Source of the DNA: Bacteroidales bacterium
Lineage (GTDB): Bacteria; Bacteroidota; Bacteroidia; Bacteroidales; JAGOPY01
Assembly (NCBI GenBank): GCA_017991835.1
Contig: JAGOPY010000003.1
Coordinates: 1-64,000, forward strand
Length of the DNA: 64,000 bases
Direction of reading: 5' to 3'
A program made the position numbers and the translations under genes. Below, piece by piece: positions 19,053 to 28,785 of this stretch (its first letter is position 1; each line of letters opens with the position of its first letter). The notes below the pieces were generated by a model. The model saw nothing but the letters and a program-made list of their open reading frames with translations, was not told where the DNA came from and made no database searches.

Positions 19053-20783
19053 CTACCAGAACAAAATCGTAAGCACCACTGCGATTGCCAAAACGATAAT
19101 CGCCAGGGTACTCGCTCTTTGATACCACGGAAGGTGGCCTTCATGCGCCTTGGGTGTAAGGGAGTAAACAAGCCCTTTCAGTTCCGGTTCGGTTTTCTGC
19201 TGGCGGGTAACAAGAGATAATCCCACCGCGATAATGGCGCTGGTTGCGCAGGCAAAGATGGCGGTCCAGAAGTTCTGTGCCATCTCCACCGGGTACTCGT
19301 GCAAATGGGTGATCCATCCTCCTTTGACCAGGGTATCGGCGCCGGCGGGGAATGTCAGCCCGTGGTGCAGCAAAGCGATAAGAAATCCGGCAAGCAGTCC
19401 GGTAAAGGCAGCATGACCTGTCGTTCGTTTCCAGAACATTCCCAGGAAAATGACAGCGAAGAGCGGCGCATTGATCATCGAGAAAATGGTCTGTAGGAAA
19501 TCCATGATGTTTCCGAAGAGGCTGGCCAGGTAGGCTGCAGCGATACTGACGGCCACACCGAAAATGGTGGCCAGGCGGCCCACCCCGAGATAGTGTTTCT
19601 CATCGGCTGCCTTATTCCCCGTTGCCGGACGTATATAACTCTGGTAAATATCATAAGTCCAAACGGTGTTGAATGCGGAAACATTCCCGGCCATCCCCGA
19701 CATAAAGGAGGCCAGCAGCGCGGTAATACCTAATCCCAGCACCCCGGCCGGCAGGTATTGCTTCAATAGCATAATGATCGTGTAATCGTATATGGGTTGT
19801 CCGGCATCGTTAAGCGGGAGCTCAAATCCTTTTCCGGGGGTATTCATCAGGACCAGGGCGATGATGCCGGGGATAATGATCAGGAAGGGGATGAACATTT
19901 TCGGAATGGCTCCGATCAGGGGAGTTTTACGGGCTGCCGCGATGGAGTGCGCCGACATGGCCCGCTGCACGATCAGAAAATTGGTGCACCAGTATCCAAA
20001 TGAAAGGACAAATCCCAGCCCGGCAAAGATACTGTACCACTCCACTCCCATCGGATTTGAGCCGGGCGAACCGGTATATTTCCAGGTAGTGGTCCATGTG
20101 TCTGGGGCAAAGCCCTTTTCGGTTGCTATCGGGGCCAGTTGTTCCTGCAAGCCCTGCCATCCGCCGACATCTTTCAGGCTAAGAAAAACCACTGGCAGCA
20201 AGCCGATGACAATGATGAAAAACTGCAGGACCTCGTTGTAAATCGCGGATGACAAACCGCCAAGGTAAGTATAGCCCAGCACGATGGCCGCCGAAAGGAT
20301 CAGGCTGAGGTGAAAATTCCAGCCCAGCACCTTTTCCATCAGGATCGCCAGGGCGTACATGGAAATACCGGAGGCCAGGATCGTCATCACGGCAAACAGG
20401 ATCGCATTCAATCCCCTTGTTTTCTCATCGTATCTTAATTTCAAATACTCCGGTACCGATCTGGCTTTTGAACCGTAATAAAAAGGCATCATGAACAGCG
20501 CCAGGAATACCATGGCCGGGATGGCACCCACCCAGTAAAAATGTGTGGTCAGCATCCCGTATTTTAATCCTGAACCGGTCATTCCCATTACCTCCAGTGC
20601 GCCAAGGTTGGTCGAAATGAAAGCCAGGCCTGCTACCCATGCAGGCATCGACCGTCCTGCTTCAAGAAATGCGGTGGCATCCTTCATGTATTTCTTTAAT
20701 GCCCATCCAATACCGAGCACAAAGGCAAAGTAGATGATCATGACCGCGTAGTCGATCCATTCGAGATTAAATGTGTTCGTCAT
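19053..20783 (-). CDS. sodium:solute symporter (SSS family)
   Basis: 576 residues from the ATG at 20783 (MTNTFNLEW); a start six codons upstream is possible but adds only MIKPKD. About 14 membrane helices are visible. SSS signatures include WVAGLAFISTNLGALEVMGM, SKARSVPEYLKLRYDEKTRG and GLGITALLASFMSGMAGNVS, the last with FNTVWTYDIYQ behind it, as in SGLT-type sugar carriers. Divergent from aldose 1-epimerase, which suggests import of a sugar such as glucose or galactose with sodium. The gap between the two start codons is 114 bases and should carry both promoters. Confidence 0.93.
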   Translation of the reverse strand: MTNTFNLEWIDYAVMIIYFAFVLGIGWALKKYMKDATAFLEAGRSMPAWVAGLAFISTNLGALEVMGMTGSGLKYGMLTTHFYWVGAIPAMVFLALFMMPFYYGSKARSVPEYLKLRYDEKTRGLNAILFAVMTILASGISMYALAILMEKVLGWNFHLSLILSAAIVLGYTYLGGLSSAIYNEVLQFFIIVIGLLPVVFLSLKDVGGWQGLQEQLAPIATEKGFAPDTWTTTWKYTGSPGSNPMGVEWYSIFAGLGFVLSFGYWCTNFLIVQRAMSAHSIAAARKTPLIGAIPKMFIPFLIIIPGIIALVLMNTPGKGFELPLNDAGQPIYDYTIIMLLKQYLPAGVLGLGITALLASFMSGMAGNVSAFNTVWTYDIYQSYIRPATGNKAADEKHYLGVGRLATIFGVAVSIAAAYLASLFGNIMDFLQTIFSMINAPLFAVIFLGMFWKRTTGHAAFTGLLAGFLIALLHHGLTFPAGADTLVKGGWITHLHEYPVEMAQNFWTAIFACATSAIIAVGLSLVTRQQKTEPELKGLVYSLTPKAHEGHLPWYQRASTLAIIVLAIAVVLTILFW

Positions 20784-20897
20784 ATCCTTTGGTTTTATCA
20801 ATGTAAAATTAAAGATATATCTGAATTATGACAGCATTATATAAAAAGCGGGGATTTTTTTTGACAATTTTACCTTTACATTTACATCTTGTTAAAT

Positions 20898-22034
20898 ATG
20901 ACCGCTATTAACCGTAATTATCTGCTGATAATCCTGCTTCCGGCTATCCTGTACCTGAACGGGTGCCGTCACAGCCATACGCCCAAGAACCGCAAAATGA
21001 TCACTATTAGCAAAACGCCTTTCGGACAAGTCGACGGAAAGCCCGTAGATCTCTATACCCTGACATCGGAAAACATGGTTGTAAGTATCACCAACTTCGG
21101 TGGGATTGTTACTTCCGTAAAGGTTCCCGACCGGAACGGGAGAATGGCCGATGTAGTCCTCGGATTTGACAACATTGATGGCTATGCCGGTACCCATCCC
21201 TATTTCGGCTGTATCGTCGGCAGGTATGGTAACCGGATTGCCCGTGCCGGGTTCAGTATCGATGGAACCTACCACAGGTTAAATGCCAACAATGGTAAAA
21301 ATCATCTTCACGGAGGCATATCGGGATTTGATAAAAAAATCTGGAACGCCGCAGAGATTTACCGCGAAGAGGAAGCGGGGATCTTGCTGACCTGTGTCAG
21401 TCATGATGGCGATGAAGGCTTTCCCGGGGAATTGAAGGTTAAGGTGACCTATACCATTACGTTGAACAATGAATTGAAGATAGAATATTATGCCGAAACG
21501 GATAAACCAACACCGGTCAATCTTACCCACCATAGTTATTTTAACCTGAAAGGCGCAGGAGAAGGTGATATCCTGGGCCATAAACTGATGATTGATGCCG
21601 ACCGGTACACGGTTGTCGATGATGAACTCATTCCCACCGGTGAGCTGAGGCCAGTGGCGAACACACCACTGGATTTCAGAAATCCTGCCGAAATCGGAAG
21701 GGGCATTGATTCGGTTCCCGGAGGATACGATCATAACTTTGTCCTGAACGGTGATGGGAAGTTGAAAAAAGTTGCCTGGCTAAGTGAAGAATCGACCGGA
21801 AGACTTATGGAAATCTACACCGACCAGCCCGGACTGCAGTTTTACAGCGGCAATTTCCTGGACGGAACTATCCAGGGAAAACATGGGATGATTTACCGGA
21901 AACACTATGGATTATGTCTTGAGACACAGCATTTTCCCGACTCGCCCAACCGGCCGGAGTTCCCTTCTACTATACTCCGCCCCGGCGAAACTTACACATC
22001 CACAACGATTTACAAATTTTCCATAATACCCTAA
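20898..22034 (+). CDS. galM: aldose 1-epimerase (mutarotase), exported form
   Basis: 378 residues from the ATG at 20898, three codons after a TTG alternative. The first 25 residues, LLIILLPAILYLNGCRHSH, form a lipoprotein signal, so this mutarotase should sit in the periplasm or on the outer membrane. Catalytic stretches are NGKNHLHGGISGFDKKIW, LTHHSYFNLKGAGEGDILGH (catalytic histidine), GGYDHNFVLN and CLETQHFPDSPNRPEFPS (catalytic glutamate). It speeds anomer exchange of galactose or glucose. A sodium:solute symporter is divergent, fitting sugar uptake. Confidence 0.94.
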   Translation: MTAINRNYLLIILLPAILYLNGCRHSHTPKNRKMITISKTPFGQVDGKPVDLYTLTSENMVVSITNFGGIVTSVKVPDRNGRMADVVLGFDNIDGYAGTHPYFGCIVGRYGNRIARAGFSIDGTYHRLNANNGKNHLHGGISGFDKKIWNAAEIYREEEAGILLTCVSHDGDEGFPGELKVKVTYTITLNNELKIEYYAETDKPTPVNLTHHSYFNLKGAGEGDILGHKLMIDADRYTVVDDELIPTGELRPVANTPLDFRNPAEIGRGIDSVPGGYDHNFVLNGDGKLKKVAWLSEESTGRLMEIYTDQPGLQFYSGNFLDGTIQGKHGMIYRKHYGLCLETQHFPDSPNRPEFPSTILRPGETYTSTTIYKFSIIP

Positions 22035-22240
22035 GGCACAAAACCAGCCTGGCTGGGCAAAGATTGGAAAATACTCTCAGACCGGGCTTGCCTGAAGGAA
22101 AAAAATTCCCCTGAATACTATCCTGGGCGAAAATCAATACCGGATTCCAAACCAGGCATACCAAAAAAAATATTTTCTTTACGCTCATCAAAACCGGATA
22201 AATGTGTTAAATTCCCCGTCGAAAAAACATGTAAACCCGC

Positions 22241-24487
22241 ATGGAGGCATTATACTTAGGATTGGTCGTTGTTTTAGCCCTTCTGGCTGTTTCAGATCTG
22301 GTAGTCGGAGTATCGAACGATGCGGTCAATTTTTTAAATTCGGCTGTCGGGTCAAAAGCCGCGCCACTCAAACTGATCCTTTTCATAGCGAGTATAGGCG
22401 TAGTGGTTGGGGCCACTTTTTCAAGCGGGCTGATGGAGATAGCCCGGAAAGGAATATTTAATCCGGAACAGTTCTATTTCAATGAGGTAATGATCATCTT
22501 CGTTGCCGTGATGGTAACGGATGTCATCCTCCTGGACATTTACAACACATTCGGGCTTCCAACCTCAACAACCGTATCGCTGATATTTGAACTTCTCGGG
22601 GCTTCTGTGGCAATAGCATTGTTCAAGATCGCTGAAAGTGAAACTTTTGTGATTGCCGACCTGGGCAATTATATTAATACCGCGAAGGCGCTGGCCATCA
22701 TTTCAGGAATCCTGATCTCCATTTTCATTGCGTTCTTTGTGGGTACGATCATCCAGTATATTTCCAGGCTGTTGTTTTCTTTCAATTTTAAAAGGTCGAT
22801 AAAATACTTCGGAGCCCTGTGGGGAGGTTTGGCTATCACGGCCATCGTATACTTCATCCTGATCAAAGGGGCCAAGGGGGCCTCTTTCCTCTCCGAGGCC
22901 AACGTGCAATGGATCAAGACGCACACCTGGATCATCATGATTTCCACATTTGTGGGGCTCACCGTACTGTTCCAGGTCCTTCAGTGGCTGTTTAAAGTTA
23001 ATTCCCTCAAGGTGATTGTCCTTGTCGGGACATTTGCCCTGGCAATGTCGTTTGCCGGCAACGACCTGGTCAATTTCATCGGGGTTCCCATGGCGGGCCT
23101 GGCCTCTTACCAGGAATACGTTGCGCAAGGCAGTGACCAGATATTGATGTCGGCCCTTTCGGAACCGGTTAAGGTAAATACTTATTTGCTGTTGCTTGCC
23201 GGACTGATCATGGTACTTTCTTTATGGACCTCAAAGAAAGCGAAAGCCGTGACAGCCACGGAGGTCAACCTGGGCCGGCAGTATGAAGGGACCGAAAGGT
23301 TCAGCTCGACCGGATTTTCGAGGACAGTAGTCCGGATGACGATTTCGCTGAATCAGACATTCGACAGGATCACACCGGGGAAAGTCAAACGGTTTATAGA
23401 AAAAAGATTTGAAAATCCCAGGGCTTTCCTGGAAGGGGTCGACCCTAAGGATGCGCCCTCTTTCGATATGATCCGGGCTTCAGTTAACCTGGTGGTTGCC
23501 AGTACCCTCATCGCCCTGGGAACATCCCTGAAACTGCCCTTGTCGACCACTTATGTCACCTTTATGGTCGCAATGGCCACCTCACTATCTGACAGGGCCT
23601 GGGGAAAAGACAGTGCCGTTTACCGGGTTACGGGCGTGTTTATCGTCATTGCCGGCTGGTTCCTGACAGCCATTACCGCTTTTCTGTTATCTGCGATCTT
23701 TGCCTCCATCCTTCATCTTACCGGCCCGATCGGAACCATCATCCTTGTCGGATTAGCAGTCTTTTCCGTGATCCGCACCCAGGTTATTTTCCGGCGCAGA
23801 GAAAAAGTCAATACGGCTGAAAAGGACGAAATCATGGACTCGGAGCATGTGACCGAACAGAGGATCATCGATAATTGCACCACGAAAGCAACGACCGTGC
23901 TGGAAACAGTTCCTGTTATTATTGCCAATACGTATGAGGGGCTATCGGGCCACAATCTGAAAGATTTGAAAAAAGCCGACTCGATCATTAAAATGCTCAA
24001 TGAAGGAATAAAACAGGAAAGGTCAACATTTCCGCTCAAAATTGAAAAATTTCCTGAAGCATTCCTGGAATCGGGCACCTATTACATTCAGGTTCTCGAT
24101 TACCTTAAAGAAGTGGGCAACTGCCTGACCTTCATCGCAAAACCCAGCCTTGAACATGTTGATAATAATCACCAGGAAATCCTCGATATCCAGAAGGAAG
24201 AACTTTCATATCTCGCGGGAGAGATACGGGAATACTTTAATGAAATCATCAGCCAGATCCATAAAGAGGAACTGAACGACAATGGTAAGATTCACCAGAT
24301 GGAAGACGCTTTGGTCGATCAGATTGAAAAAATAAAAAAGAAGCAGATCAAACGAATCAGAAATGGCGAATCGAAAGTCAGAAACAGTATGCTCTACCTG
24401 AACGTCCTTGAGGAGAGCAGGAAACTGGTCATTTATACGCACAGCGTCATTAAAGCCCTGGATGAACTGGTCAAAACCAAATCCTGA
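22241..24487 (+). CDS. PiT family inorganic phosphate transporter with PhoU-like tail
   Basis: 748 residues. Both PiT repeats are visible: DLVVGVSNDAVNFLNSAVGS near the N-terminus and FAGNDLVNFIGVPMAGLASY in the second half, each with the GND/SNDxxN core. NTFGLPTSTTVSLIFELLGA and LGTSLKLPLSTTYVTFMVAM are the STT loops. About 12 helices are followed, from about residue 520, by a soluble helical domain of about 220 residues that resembles the PhoU/DUF47 fold seen in PiT proteins of Bacteroidota. It takes up phosphate using ion gradients. The 3' end overlaps that of prmC by 17 bases. Confidence 0.93.
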   Translation: MEALYLGLVVVLALLAVSDLVVGVSNDAVNFLNSAVGSKAAPLKLILFIASIGVVVGATFSSGLMEIARKGIFNPEQFYFNEVMIIFVAVMVTDVILLDIYNTFGLPTSTTVSLIFELLGASVAIALFKIAESETFVIADLGNYINTAKALAIISGILISIFIAFFVGTIIQYISRLLFSFNFKRSIKYFGALWGGLAITAIVYFILIKGAKGASFLSEANVQWIKTHTWIIMISTFVGLTVLFQVLQWLFKVNSLKVIVLVGTFALAMSFAGNDLVNFIGVPMAGLASYQEYVAQGSDQILMSALSEPVKVNTYLLLLAGLIMVLSLWTSKKAKAVTATEVNLGRQYEGTERFSSTGFSRTVVRMTISLNQTFDRITPGKVKRFIEKRFENPRAFLEGVDPKDAPSFDMIRASVNLVVASTLIALGTSLKLPLSTTYVTFMVAMATSLSDRAWGKDSAVYRVTGVFIVIAGWFLTAITAFLLSAIFASILHLTGPIGTIILVGLAVFSVIRTQVIFRRREKVNTAEKDEIMDSEHVTEQRIIDNCTTKATTVLETVPVIIANTYEGLSGHNLKDLKKADSIIKMLNEGIKQERSTFPLKIEKFPEAFLESGTYYIQVLDYLKEVGNCLTFIAKPSLEHVDNNHQEILDIQKEELSYLAGEIREYFNEIISQIHKEELNDNGKIHQMEDALVDQIEKIKKKQIKRIRNGESKVRNSMLYLNVLEESRKLVIYTHSVIKALDELVKTKS

Positions 24488-25325
24488 GCATCCGGTCTTT
24501 CCCGTTTAAATCTTTCTCAACCCGGCTGTTTTTAAACCCGGATTGCCCGAATACGGCGATGGTTTCAGCTACAAGGGCCTCATTGATCTCAACATAAATA
24601 AATCCCTTACCCGACAGCTTCATCCCGGCGAATTTCGCTATAGCCCTGTAAAAGCGAAGCGGGTCATCATCGCCGACAAATAATGCCACAGCCGGCTCGT
24701 AGTCAAGCACATTCGGCTGCATGAGAGATTTCTCGGATTCACGGACATACGGGGGATTGCTGACAATGACATCAAATGGTCCCAAATGCTTCCAGGCCCC
24801 TTCATCCATGATATCAATCTCTATAAATGATACCGGGATAGCGTGCTTCATAGCATTGGCGCGTGCAATCTCCAGGGCTGCAGGAGAAATATCCAGTGCG
24901 GTCAGCTTTGCACCGGGCAATCTTTTCCCCAACGCCAGGACAATGCATCCGCTTCCCGTTCCGATATCTAAAATGGAGACAGGCCCGGCTGAAGCCTGGT
25001 CGCGGATAATCCAGCTGACAAGCTCTTCTGTTTCGGGGCGTGGGATCAAAACACCCGGTCGCACCTCCAATTGCAGATCAAGAAAATATGCCTTTCCGGT
25101 CACATATTGCAAAGGTTTATAACTGAGTAAATCCCTGGTACAGTTCATTAACAGGATTTCTTTTTCAGGCTCAACCGGCATATCCGGATCAACCACGGCT
25201 TTTAGCGGATCTATCCCCAGGATGTCGCTGAACACACTGTTGATGATGGCCCGGCTCTCCCGTTCGGAATAAATTGCCTTCAGCAATTCTATCGATCTGT
25301 TTTTAAGCTCTTTATACTGAGTCAT
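24471..25325 (-). CDS. prmC: protein-(glutamine-N5) methyltransferase, release factor-specific
   Basis: 284 residues. The N-terminal helical domain ends in RDLLSYKPLQYVTGKAYFLD and VRPGVLIPRPETEELV, the catalytic domain has SILDIGTGSGCIVLALGKRL (SAM binding) and the diagnostic NPPYV motif that holds the glutamine substrate. It methylates the GGQ glutamine of release factors RF1/RF2. The gene is convergent with the phosphate transporter and overlaps its end by 17 bases; it has no other neighbours on its strand. Confidence 0.95.
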   Translation of the reverse strand: MTQYKELKNRSIELLKAIYSERESRAIINSVFSDILGIDPLKAVVDPDMPVEPEKEILLMNCTRDLLSYKPLQYVTGKAYFLDLQLEVRPGVLIPRPETEELVSWIIRDQASAGPVSILDIGTGSGCIVLALGKRLPGAKLTALDISPAALEIARANAMKHAIPVSFIEIDIMDEGAWKHLGPFDVIVSNPPYVRESEKSLMQPNVLDYEPAVALFVGDDDPLRFYRAIAKFAGMKLSGKGFIYVEINEALVAETIAVFGQSGFKNSRVEKDLNGKDRMLRIWF

Positions 25326-25386
25326 ACAAATAATGCGGCCGGTTTAAATTTTCTGAAGAATTTCGTCCCGGAAGGTAAGAATATTC

Positions 25387-25394
25387 TAATTTTG
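25387..25394 (+). promoter_or_regulatory. promoter -7 element of the kinase-glycosyltransferase set
   Basis: TAATTTTG matches TAnnTTTG; TTTCG at 25361 stands near the -33 position. The kinase-like gene starts at 25429. Confidence 0.5.
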
Positions 25395-25428
25395 ACTTTA
25401 CGTTAAAGATTAATTTATCTGAATTAAT

Positions 25429-26073
25429 ATGAGGGGAGATATCCTGATCATTGGTGATCATCACCGGTTGGCTGCGGACAATATTTTAAGCCTGACGCTG
25501 ACGGCAATCCGCAGCAAGAAGGGAGTTTACGTATTCACCATTGCGGGGGAATCGGGCGCCGGGAAATCGGAAACGGCCTATGCGCTCGAAGGGCTGCTCG
25601 AAAAAATCCACATCAGGACTTACATCATTCAACAGGATGATTACTTTATCCTTCCCCCGAAAACCAATGAAAAAGCTAGAATTATCAATATCAACAGGGT
25701 TGGCCCTGACGAAGTCAGGCTCGATCTGCTGAATGAAAATATCCGCTCGGTTATTGCAGGGGATATGGTTATAAAGAAACCCCTTGTCATCTTTGAAGAA
25801 GACCGGATCACAACCGAAACCATCGATTTATCAGGCTATGAAGTGATCATCATTGATGGCACCTACACCACAATGCTGGAAGGAATTGATTGTCATGTAT
25901 TTATTGACAGAGACCGGAACGATACCCGAACTGACCGGTTGAAAAGGAACCGGGAACAGCAGAATGAATATTTGGAGCGAATCCTGGAAATCGAACACAA
26001 AATAATTTCCCGGCACAAAGAAATGGCCGATATTATCGTAAATAAAGAATTTAAAGCCTATTTAGCCAGATGA
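25429..26073 (+). CDS. uridine kinase-like P-loop protein
   Basis: 214 residues. A P-loop AGESGAGKSETAYALEG (residues about 38-55) is followed by QQDDYFILPPKTNEKA, as in uridine kinase and phosphoribulokinase where QDDFY contacts the substrate, and by VIIIDGTYTTML (Walker B-like) and RDRNDTRTDRLKRN (lid). The fold is clear but the true substrate is not: it is shorter than uridine kinase at the nucleoside site. The stop overlaps the start of a sucrose-synthase-like glycosyltransferase by 4 bases (ATGA), so the partner metabolite may be a sugar or sugar acid. Confidence 0.78.
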   Translation: MRGDILIIGDHHRLAADNILSLTLTAIRSKKGVYVFTIAGESGAGKSETAYALEGLLEKIHIRTYIIQQDDYFILPPKTNEKARIININRVGPDEVRLDLLNENIRSVIAGDMVIKKPLVIFEEDRITTETIDLSGYEVIIIDGTYTTMLEGIDCHVFIDRDRNDTRTDRLKRNREQQNEYLERILEIEHKIISRHKEMADIIVNKEFKAYLAR

Positions 26074-27326
26074 CGGGCCGATATAAACGCCTGGCCATGC
26101 TCAGCACGCATGGCTATTTTGATCCGATCCCGCTGTTAGGAGAAACCGATACGGGCGGACAGGTCCTGTATGTGCTGGAATTATCCAAAGCGCTTGCCCG
26201 CAGGGGAATCAAGGTCGATATTTATACCCGCTGGTTCGACCGGAACAGGAGCCAGATCGAGCTCCTGCCCGGTTACCCGGATGTGAGGGTGATCCGGATA
26301 CCGGCAGGACCATGGGAATTCGTGATCAAGGAGAAGATCTATTCGCTCCTGCCCGAACTGACCGAAAACCTTGCCGCGTTCCTCCGGGAAAACCGGCTGG
26401 ATTACGACCTGTTCCACGGCCATTATGTGGATGCAGGGATTGTTACGGTCGACCTGGCCCGCATCTTCGGCAAACCGGCATTCTTCACCGCCCACTCCCT
26501 GGGGGCCTGGAAACGGGAACGGATGGACGGCGATCCGGAGCAGATGGAACTCGAGTTCAATTTCAATCACCGAATCGAAGAGGAAAAAAGGATCTACCGG
26601 ACATTGCCGGGTCATACCGTTACTTCCCGGTTGCAGCTCGATAAACTCAGGGAACTCTATGGTTATGAGGAAGATAACGTTGAGATCATCCCGCCCGGGG
26701 TGAACATCCATAAATTCAAGCCGTTAAATCCCGGCGAGCCCCCAAAGAAAACCAACCTGCCCGAAAAATACATTTTTTGCCTGAGCCGTGTCGACAGCAA
26801 TAAAGGGTATGACCTCCTGCTAAATGCGTTCGGAAAGGTGTGCCAAAAGATGGATGATGTTTACCTTGTGACCGGTGGCGGCTCATCAAACCCACAGCCC
26901 AGGGAAAAAGAGGTGATCGATATGATGTTGCGCATCATGAAGGAGAAAGGCATTGAAAACAAAGTCATCTTCGTTGGCCATGTGGAAGAGCACCTGATGG
27001 TACCATATTATCAGAATGCACAGTTCTTTGTCATGCCCTCCATTTTCGAACCATTCGGAATGACCACGCAGGAGGCCATGGCCAGCGGAATTCCCGTCAT
27101 TGCCTCCAAATTCGGCGGTATCAATACGGTATTAACGCACGAAAAAGACGGCTTACTCATCGATCCGAAAAACGAAGATGAATTTGCCGGCGCCATGATC
27201 CGGCTACTGGAAGAAACCGCTTTCCGGAAGCAACTCGGGCAAAAAGCCTCCTCACTGATCCGGCAAAATTACAGCTGGGAAGCCATGGCAGAAAAGCACC
27301 TTCATTTCTACAAAAAATATGTTTAA
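26070..27326 (+). CDS. GT4 glycosyltransferase, sucrose-phosphate-synthase-like
   Basis: 418 residues. The N-terminal domain opens with LSTHGYFDPIPLLGETDTGG followed by QVLYVLELSKALARRGIKVD, the sucrose synthase/SPS-type acceptor loop, and contains FHGHYVDAG and FTAHSLGAWKRE. The C-terminal nucleotide-sugar domain holds SRVDSNKGYDLLLNAFGKV and PSIFEPFGMTTQEAMASGIP with the two GT4 glutamates. Family is certain at GT4 level; the product could be a sucrose-like or glucosyl-/mannosylglycerate-type compatible solute. It is translationally coupled to the kinase-like gene upstream and to the transporter gene downstream. Confidence 0.88.
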   Translation: MTGRYKRLAMLSTHGYFDPIPLLGETDTGGQVLYVLELSKALARRGIKVDIYTRWFDRNRSQIELLPGYPDVRVIRIPAGPWEFVIKEKIYSLLPELTENLAAFLRENRLDYDLFHGHYVDAGIVTVDLARIFGKPAFFTAHSLGAWKRERMDGDPEQMELEFNFNHRIEEEKRIYRTLPGHTVTSRLQLDKLRELYGYEEDNVEIIPPGVNIHKFKPLNPGEPPKKTNLPEKYIFCLSRVDSNKGYDLLLNAFGKVCQKMDDVYLVTGGGSSNPQPREKEVIDMMLRIMKEKGIENKVIFVGHVEEHLMVPYYQNAQFFVMPSIFEPFGMTTQEAMASGIPVIASKFGGINTVLTHEKDGLLIDPKNEDEFAGAMIRLLEETAFRKQLGQKASSLIRQNYSWEAMAEKHLHFYKKYV

Positions 27327-28180
27327 TGCTCTTTATAGCCCTGTCGGTCATACAATCGGTACTGATCCTGATCACGTTCAAACTGTTCGACCGGTTCAGG
27401 ATTGACAACCTGCAGGCTATTGTCACCAATTACATCATTGCGGCGTTTTTCGGATTTCTCACTGCCGGTACAACCTGGTCATTCAAACTTTTACCGCATA
27501 ACGACTGGTTCCTGACCGCCATTTTCCTGGGATTCCTTTTCATCGGCACCTTTTTTCTGTTTGCCCTCTCCTCACAGAAAATCGGTGTCGCCATTACTTC
27601 CGTGACCAGCAAGATGTCGCTTATCATACCCGTAACGGTCAGCATCCTGTTACTGGGCGAAAGCGTCAACCTTTTCCGGATCGCCGGCATCGTACTGGCT
27701 TTTGCCGCTTTTTATTTTTCTTTGAAACAAAATGAACCCATCCGGTGGAATTCAAGGTACACGTACCTGCCTTTTCTTGTTTTAGCCGGTAACGGCCTGG
27801 TAGACACGACCATGAAACTGGCCGATCATTACTATATCAGCGATGATGTTACTTTGTTTTTATCCGTGGTATTCTCGACAAGCTTTCTTATAGGCGCAGC
27901 AATACTGGTTTACAGGATATTAAGGCGAAAAACAATATTGAAGTTAAAAAACCTGGCCGGGGGAGTGATCCTGGGATCGCTGAATTTCGGCTCTACCTAT
28001 TATATGTTAAAAGCCATCTCCTCTTTTGAAAGTTCGGTCGTATTTCCCGTGACTAATGCTGCTATCGTTGGCATATCAGGCCTTGCCGGCTTTTTTATTT
28101 TTCGTGAGAAACTGACATGGATCAACTGGCTGGGCATTACCCTGGCCATCCTGGCCATCTTAATTATATCAAAAGCCTGA
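27326..28180 (+). CDS. EamA/DMT-family transporter
   Basis: 284 residues with ten hydrophobic helices arranged as two five-helix halves, as in drug/metabolite (EamA) carriers. Motif-like stretches include AITSVTSKMSLIIPVTVSIL and LLGESVNLFRIAGIVLAFAA in the first half and SFESSVVFPVTNAAIVGISG in the second. Its ATG overlaps the stop of the glycosyltransferase by one base (TAATG). The substrate is not predictable from sequence; the coupling suggests it may handle the product or precursor of the two upstream enzymes. Confidence 0.85.
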   Translation: MLFIALSVIQSVLILITFKLFDRFRIDNLQAIVTNYIIAAFFGFLTAGTTWSFKLLPHNDWFLTAIFLGFLFIGTFFLFALSSQKIGVAITSVTSKMSLIIPVTVSILLLGESVNLFRIAGIVLAFAAFYFSLKQNEPIRWNSRYTYLPFLVLAGNGLVDTTMKLADHYYISDDVTLFLSVVFSTSFLIGAAILVYRILRRKTILKLKNLAGGVILGSLNFGSTYYMLKAISSFESSVVFPVTNAAIVGISGLAGFFIFREKLTWINWLGITLAILAILIISKA

Positions 28181-28182
28181 GT

Positions 28183-28785
28183 ATGATTACGGATGAATAC
28201 AGGACGCTTGCATGTGAGACCCGCGGTCTCTACAAGGAGAAGGGCAGCAAATTTATAGCCGTAGCTTTGCCGGTATCCACAGAGGAAGAGATCAGGCTGG
28301 CCAGGGAAAGAATCCGGAAAGAATTCCATGATGCCCGTCATCACTGCTTTGCATGGAGAATTGGTGAACCACCTTATGAATCGCGATATAATGACGACGG
28401 AGAGCCGTCGGGTACCGCAGGAAAACCCATTCTCGGACAAATCCAGTCCTTTGAACTTACCCAGATCCTGATCGTAGTCGTACGATACTTCGGCGGAATT
28501 AAACTGGGAACGGGAGGATTGATCCAGGCTTATAAAAAAGCCAGTATGGATGCCCTTGAAAACGGACAGATCATAACAAAGCACTGGAAAGTAAAAGTGA
28601 AGATCAGCTTCGACTATTTAAAAATGAATGAAATAATGAAGATAATCAAAGAAGAGGATCTCATGGTGACCGGCCAGGAGTCGGGTGAAAGGTGCCATAT
28701 CTCTTTGGAAATCAACAAATATCGTTCTCTGACCATATACAATAAATTCAATTCGGTTGAATCACTGGAATGGGCCGTTTTTTAA
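28183..28785 (+). CDS. YigZ/IMPACT family protein
   Basis: 200 residues from the ATG at 28183, two bases after the transporter stop. A longer frame from 28117 would overlap the transporter gene deeply and is not favoured. The family core is visible: DARHHCFAWRIGEPPYESRY, NDDGEPSGTAGKPIL and VVVRYFGGIKLGTGGLIQAY. Members of the family (YigZ, yeast Yih1) are linked to translation control, but the biochemical role in bacteria is not established. It is the last gene of the run that starts with the kinase-like gene. Confidence 0.92.
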   Translation: MITDEYRTLACETRGLYKEKGSKFIAVALPVSTEEEIRLARERIRKEFHDARHHCFAWRIGEPPYESRYNDDGEPSGTAGKPILGQIQSFELTQILIVVVRYFGGIKLGTGGLIQAYKKASMDALENGQIITKHWKVKVKISFDYLKMNEIMKIIKEEDLMVTGQESGERCHISLEINKYRSLTIYNKFNSVESLEWAVF

